Of a DNA stretch of 8,152 bases, positions 5,701-8,152 are shown one piece after another (positions within the stretch are counted from its first letter, which is position 1; each line of letters starts with the position of its first letter). The translations under genes were made by a program, and so were the position numbers. Source of the DNA: an uncultured Lachnospiraceae bacterium (GTDB lineage Bacteria; Bacillota_A; Clostridia; Lachnospirales; Lachnospiraceae); contig CAJKKX010000086.1 of the NCBI GenBank assembly GCA_905200565.1, positions 1 to 8,152 of the forward strand. The letters run 5' to 3'. The notes under the pieces are model-generated. The model did no database searches. It worked only from the letters and a program-made list of their open reading frames with translations, and was not told where the DNA came from.

Positions 5701-5799
5701 AAAAAATCACACCAGCCGGAGCGTGTCACCGGGATTATCATTGTGAGACCGGACACCTCCGATACGGGCGAACCGCACTCCTCCCAGAACTGGTGTGAT
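5701..5799 (-). ncRNA. Candidate structured small RNA, ~99 nt, unknown family
   Basis: The predicted RNA starts at A5799, 7 nt after a perfect TATAAT. Its first ten bases (5799-5790) pair perfectly with 5715-5706, and a run of U (5706-5701) follows, so the transcript's two ends are closed by a stem with a terminator-like tail. Inside, 5761-5757/5721-5717 and 5756-5752/5727-5723 form a 10-bp helix with one bulged base, extended by three more pairs (5751-5749 with 5732-5730) beyond a 2-nt bulge, capped by a 16-nt loop. The 28 nt between the two stems contain GGGAGGAG (5785-5778), mostly unpaired in this model and resembling a ribosome-binding site. I do not recognise it as 6S, SRP, tmRNA, RNase P or a known riboswitch. 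It might instead be a structured 3' end of the AI-2E mRNA. The fold is drawn by eye and no energy was computed. Confidence 0.5.
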
Positions 5800-5805
5800 A
5801 CAGAT

Positions 5806-5834
5806 ATTATAGTACCGCCCATCGGAAAATGCAA
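5806..5834 (-). promoter_or_regulatory. Promoter for the candidate small RNA
   Basis: On the minus strand TTGCAT (5834-5829), a 17-bp spacer and TATAAT (5811-5806). The -10 is perfect; the -35 matches only the TTG of TTGACA. It lies 32 bp after the stop of the AI-2E gene, and no credible reading frame begins downstream before the regulator, so a non-coding product is the best explanation. Confidence 0.55.
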
Positions 5835-5865
5835 GGACGGCTTTGCCGCTTTTCACAGCTTTATT

Positions 5866-7053
5866 TCACCGAATTTCCTGCAGATACTTCATTTTACCCT
5901 CCTCTGCCTGCTGCATTCTGCGCTCCCGTTTATCGGTCGCTTCCTTCAATAGTTTATAGGCTGACGCAAACGGAGGAACCCCCAGAAGCATTCCAATCGG
6001 GCCGCCAAGGCTGCCGCCAATCGTGATTGCCGCCAGCACCCACATGCTCGGCAAATTTACTTTTGCCCCGACTACCCTCGGATATATCAGATTTCCTTCC
6101 ACCTGCTGCAGTGCTATGAAGAAAATGACAAACACCACCGCCTTGACCGGGCTTTCTGTCAGAATCAGAAACGCCCCGATAAAAGCGGCAATAAATCCTC
6201 CGACGTACGGGATCAGAGCGGTGACGCTCACAAGCGCCCCGACCATCGGCGCGTAAGGCATACGGAGAATCAGCATCCCTATCGTACAGAGTGTGCCCAG
6301 AATGATTGCCTCCGTTGTCTGTCCTGCAATAAAAAGATGAAAAACGCCTCCGCAGACAGAAGCCACATGTATAATTCCAGCTCCCACTTTTTCCGGCAGC
6401 CAGACACGGATTAATCTGCGCACCTGCCTGCTGAGCTTTTCTTTGTTTGCCAGAATATAAATGGCAAACACAAAGCCGACAATACCGTTGACCACAGAGG
6501 AAACAGCAATGCTGATTGCTCCGCCGGCTTTATTGAGAATAGAATTGCCAAGCTGCTTTAAAACGTTCTCCAAATCTCCCCGCAGACGTATCCAGTCAAT
6601 ATCGATGCGGGAAAGATATTCGCCAAACGGTATTTCCGAAAAGTCGGCGCTGTTCTCCAGTGCCGCCAGCTCATCCAGCAGCTCGACCACCGCAGAGGAC
6701 ACTGCCGCCACTGCATTGACCAGCTCCGGTATCACCAAAACCGCGACGCTGATAAATATCCCCAGTACCAGAATCAGGGAAAGCACGATCGCCAGCGGAC
6801 GTCTCGCCCGCTCCTTCCGGGGCGTCGGATTCTTTCTGAATAAGTGCCGCTCGATGAAACACAGCGGGACATTCAGAACCAGCGCTGCGATCATGCCTGC
6901 CAGCAGCGGCTCCAGTAAATCAAGCATCCAGGAAACAGCGTAAGCGATTTCTGAAATATAACGGACGCCGAGAAAAATAAGAATGCAGGCGGCCACAGTG
7001 CCGATAACCCATTTCGAAAGCTGCTTGCGCTGCTCACTGTTATCAAAAAACAT
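5866..7053 (-). CDS. AI-2E family (PerM/YtvI-like) membrane transporter
   Basis: A 395-residue integral membrane protein of the AI-2E family. Hydrophobic spans lie near 16-31, 38-62 and 86-108; a soluble stretch (about 120-175) follows; then come further spans near 178-203, 245-263, 268-298, 303-317 and 335-365. The family signature is clear in the C-terminal half: I281-P-Y-V-G-G-F-I, then L315-Q-Q-V-E-G-N-L-I-Y-P-R-V-V-G329 and G347-G-S-L-G-G-P-I-G-M-L-L-G-V-P360. The tail (366-395) is highly charged and cytoplasmic. Characterised relatives include autoinducer-2 exporters and Na+/H+ or cation antiporters, so the name does not settle the substrate. The gene starts 30 bp after the P-type ATPase stop, with AAGGAGG 12 nt before the ATG, slightly long. 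Cotranscription with a calcium-type pump hints at ion homeostasis rather than quorum signalling; that is inference. Confidence 0.9.
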   Translation of the reverse strand: MFFDNSEQRKQLSKWVIGTVAACILIFLGVRYISEIAYAVSWMLDLLEPLLAGMIAALVLNVPLCFIERHLFRKNPTPRKERARRPLAIVLSLILVLGIFISVAVLVIPELVNAVAAVSSAVVELLDELAALENSADFSEIPFGEYLSRIDIDWIRLRGDLENVLKQLGNSILNKAGGAISIAVSSVVNGIVGFVFAIYILANKEKLSRQVRRLIRVWLPEKVGAGIIHVASVCGGVFHLFIAGQTTEAIILGTLCTIGMLILRMPYAPMVGALVSVTALIPYVGGFIAAFIGAFLILTESPVKAVVFVIFFIALQQVEGNLIYPRVVGAKVNLPSMWVLAAITIGGSLGGPIGMLLGVPPFASAYKLLKEATDKRERRMQQAEEGKMKYLQEIR

Positions 7054-7083
7054 ATCCTGGCATTTCCTCCTTATCTTCAGTAA

Positions 7084-8152
7084 TTATTCTTTTACCAGTC
7101 CGACCGCCTTGGACAGCTCCATCACCAGCAGCGGTACAAAAATCAGACCGGCAGCCTGCAGATACAGTTTTCCCGGAAGCAGAACCAGTCCGAAGGCGGT
7201 GCGCAGCGGTGTGAACAGAACCAGGCAGACCAGTGCAGCGGAAATCAGCACCGCACGGTTAAGGTTATGGTTGGTAAACACCCCGGTCTTAAACAGGGAA
7301 TGATGCGAGCGCATATTAAACGCATGGATTACCTGCGAGAACGCCAGCACCATAAATGCCATTGTCTGTCCGCCTGCCACGGACGCGGTCTGCGTCTCTC
7401 CCAGCCAATAAGCAATTAAGGAAAGCGTACCGAACATAATGCCCTGCAATACTACGCGGATTCCAAGCCCGTGCGAAAACAGGCTCTCGTTTTTCGGTCT
7501 GGGCTTACGGTTCATGACATCCGGCTCCACAGCCTCCATGCCGAGGGCGATAGCGGGCAGGCTGTCCGTCACCAGGTTAATCCATAAAAGTTGCATACTC
7601 ATCAGCGGCGATTTGTGCCAGAGCAGCATCGCGACAAATACCAGCACCACCTCGCCGATATTGGTTCCAAGCAGAAAGCCTGTTACCTTGCGGATATTGG
7701 CATAGATGCCGCGCCCCTCCCGGACAGCCTCCACAATCGTGGCAAAGTTATCGTCCGTCAGCGTCATATCCGCCGCACCCTTGGCAACGTCCGTTCCGGT
7801 GATGCCCATCGCGCAGCCGATGTCCGCCGCTTTAAGCGCCGGCGCGTCGTTTACACCGTCGCCTGTCATGGAAACAATCTGCCCCTTCCGCTGCCACGCC
7901 TTCACAATACGGATTTTGTTTTCCGGCGAAACGCGGGCGTAAACGGCAATCTTCTCCACCTTTTCATCCAGCTCCCGCTCCGGCATCGCATCCAGCTCCG
8001 GACCGGTGATCGCCAGCTCTCCTTCTTTCTGGATCCCCAGCTCCTTTGCGATCGCCGACGCGGTGGCGATATGGTCGCCGGTAATCATTACCGGGCGGAT
8101 GCCCGCCTTCCGGCAGACTGCCACAGCCTCCTTCGCCTCCGGTCTTGGCGGG
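7084..8152 (-). CDS. Calcium-type (P2) P-type ATPase, C-terminal 355 residues
   Basis: The frame is open through the right edge; the visible part begins with PPRPEAKEAV and is roughly 40 percent of a ~870-900-residue pump. It includes ITGDH, the hinge motif TGDGVNDAPAL, and the membrane domain. Ion-site residues match the SERCA-type pattern: N and E in the fifth span (GTNIGEVV, as SERCA N768/E771) and N, T and D in the sixth (WINLVTDSLP, as N796/T799/D800). The eighth span reads AFSQVIHAFN, with Gln where SERCA has Glu908, as in plasma-membrane-type and many bacterial pumps, so a single calcium per cycle is likely. The phosphorylation DKTGT motif and the fourth span are outside the window. 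An ATP-driven exporter of Ca2+ (possibly Mn2+) across the cytoplasmic membrane is the best call. The TAA at 7086-7084 is followed after 30 bp by the AI-2E gene, so the two probably share a transcript. Confidence 0.93.
   Translation of the reverse strand, partial: PPRPEAKEAVAVCRKAGIRPVMITGDHIATASAIAKELGIQKEGELAITGPELDAMPERELDEKVEKIAVYARVSPENKIRIVKAWQRKGQIVSMTGDGVNDAPALKAADIGCAMGITGTDVAKGAADMTLTDDNFATIVEAVREGRGIYANIRKVTGFLLGTNIGEVVLVFVAMLLWHKSPLMSMQLLWINLVTDSLPAIALGMEAVEPDVMNRKPRPKNESLFSHGLGIRVVLQGIMFGTLSLIAYWLGETQTASVAGGQTMAFMVLAFSQVIHAFNMRSHHSLFKTGVFTNHNLNRAVLISAALVCLVLFTPLRTAFGLVLLPGKLYLQAAGLIFVPLLVMELSKAVGLVKE

Noticed and set aside
5706..5799. A miniature transposable element with 10-bp terminal inverted repeats
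   Set aside because: There is no target-site duplication at the ends (flanks differ) and no second copy in the window, while a promoter and U-tract fit an RNA gene better.
5676..5822. A 48-codon minus-strand reading frame (MGGTIISVSHQFW...) across the 5.7-5.8 kb gap
   Set aside because: It has no ribosome-binding site before the ATG at 5822, starts upstream of the predicted transcription start, resembles no family I know, and runs through the paired arms of the candidate RNA.
5554..5952. Plus-strand reading frame of 132 codons
   Set aside because: It overlaps the regulator promoter, the RNA candidate and the end of the AI-2E gene; it has no ribosome-binding site and no family-like sequence. 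The other plus-strand frames opposite the genes are rejected for the same reasons.
7045..7063. A six-codon leader peptide (MPGYVF) overlapping the AI-2E start
   Set aside because: The GGAGG is only 2 nt from its ATG, too close to initiate well, and the sequence has no attenuator-like features; the AI-2E ATG at 7053 is a better fit.
1..8152. CRISPR arrays, tRNA or rRNA genes, insertion sequences, prophage or defence genes
   Set aside because: No regularly spaced repeats, cloverleaf or rRNA-like sequence, transposase, integrase or defence-type domains were seen on either strand.

Overview
The window looks like chromosomal DNA from a low-to-mid GC anaerobic Bacillota, probably a gut Lachnospiraceae/Clostridia member. 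The reasons are strong GGAGG ribosome-binding sites, consensus sigma-A promoters, a sugar ABC importer of the CUT1 type with no ATPase gene of its own, and a plant-glycan hydrolase. The taxon is inferred from style, not from a marker gene. Every convincing gene is on the minus strand, so transcription runs from high to low coordinates.

Block 1 (8152 down to 5866) holds the C-terminal part of a calcium-type P-type ATPase, entering from the right edge. It is followed after 30 bp by an AI-2E-family (PerM/YtvI-like) membrane protein. The two look like one operon.

The gap 5866-5519 has no credible protein gene but is not empty. It holds a compact candidate small-RNA unit on the minus strand: a promoter with a perfect -10 at 5806-5834, an RNA whose predicted 5' end coincides with a 10-bp closing stem (5799-5790 pairing with 5715-5706), and a U-tract. 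Next come a second hairpin with a T-rich tail (5695-5651) and then a perfect TTGACA-N17-TATAAT promoter (5609-5581) for the next gene.

Block 2 (5518 down to 1) looks like a locally regulated carbohydrate-use cluster. In order it has a FadR/FCD-type GntR regulator; a PLP-dependent enzyme of the cystathionine/methionine lyase fold; an extracellular sugar-binding protein; two CUT1 permeases (MalF-like and MalG-like); and the first 73 codons of a GH127-family enzyme (the family that includes beta-L-arabinofuranosidases), running off the left edge. A nearly identical 24-bp AT-rich element containing the palindrome CTATA-W-TATAG lies in the regulator's promoter and again before the PLP gene. It is the obvious candidate operator, implying autoregulation plus control of the sugar operon. 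The likely job is uptake and breakdown of an arabinofuranose-containing oligosaccharide or glycoconjugate, with the ATPase supplied from elsewhere in the genome.

The main oddities are a run of ten G in the MalG-like permease that shifts its last ~35 codons out of frame, a PLP lyase-fold enzyme inside a glycan operon, a sugar-binding protein without a normal lipobox, and the candidate small RNA.
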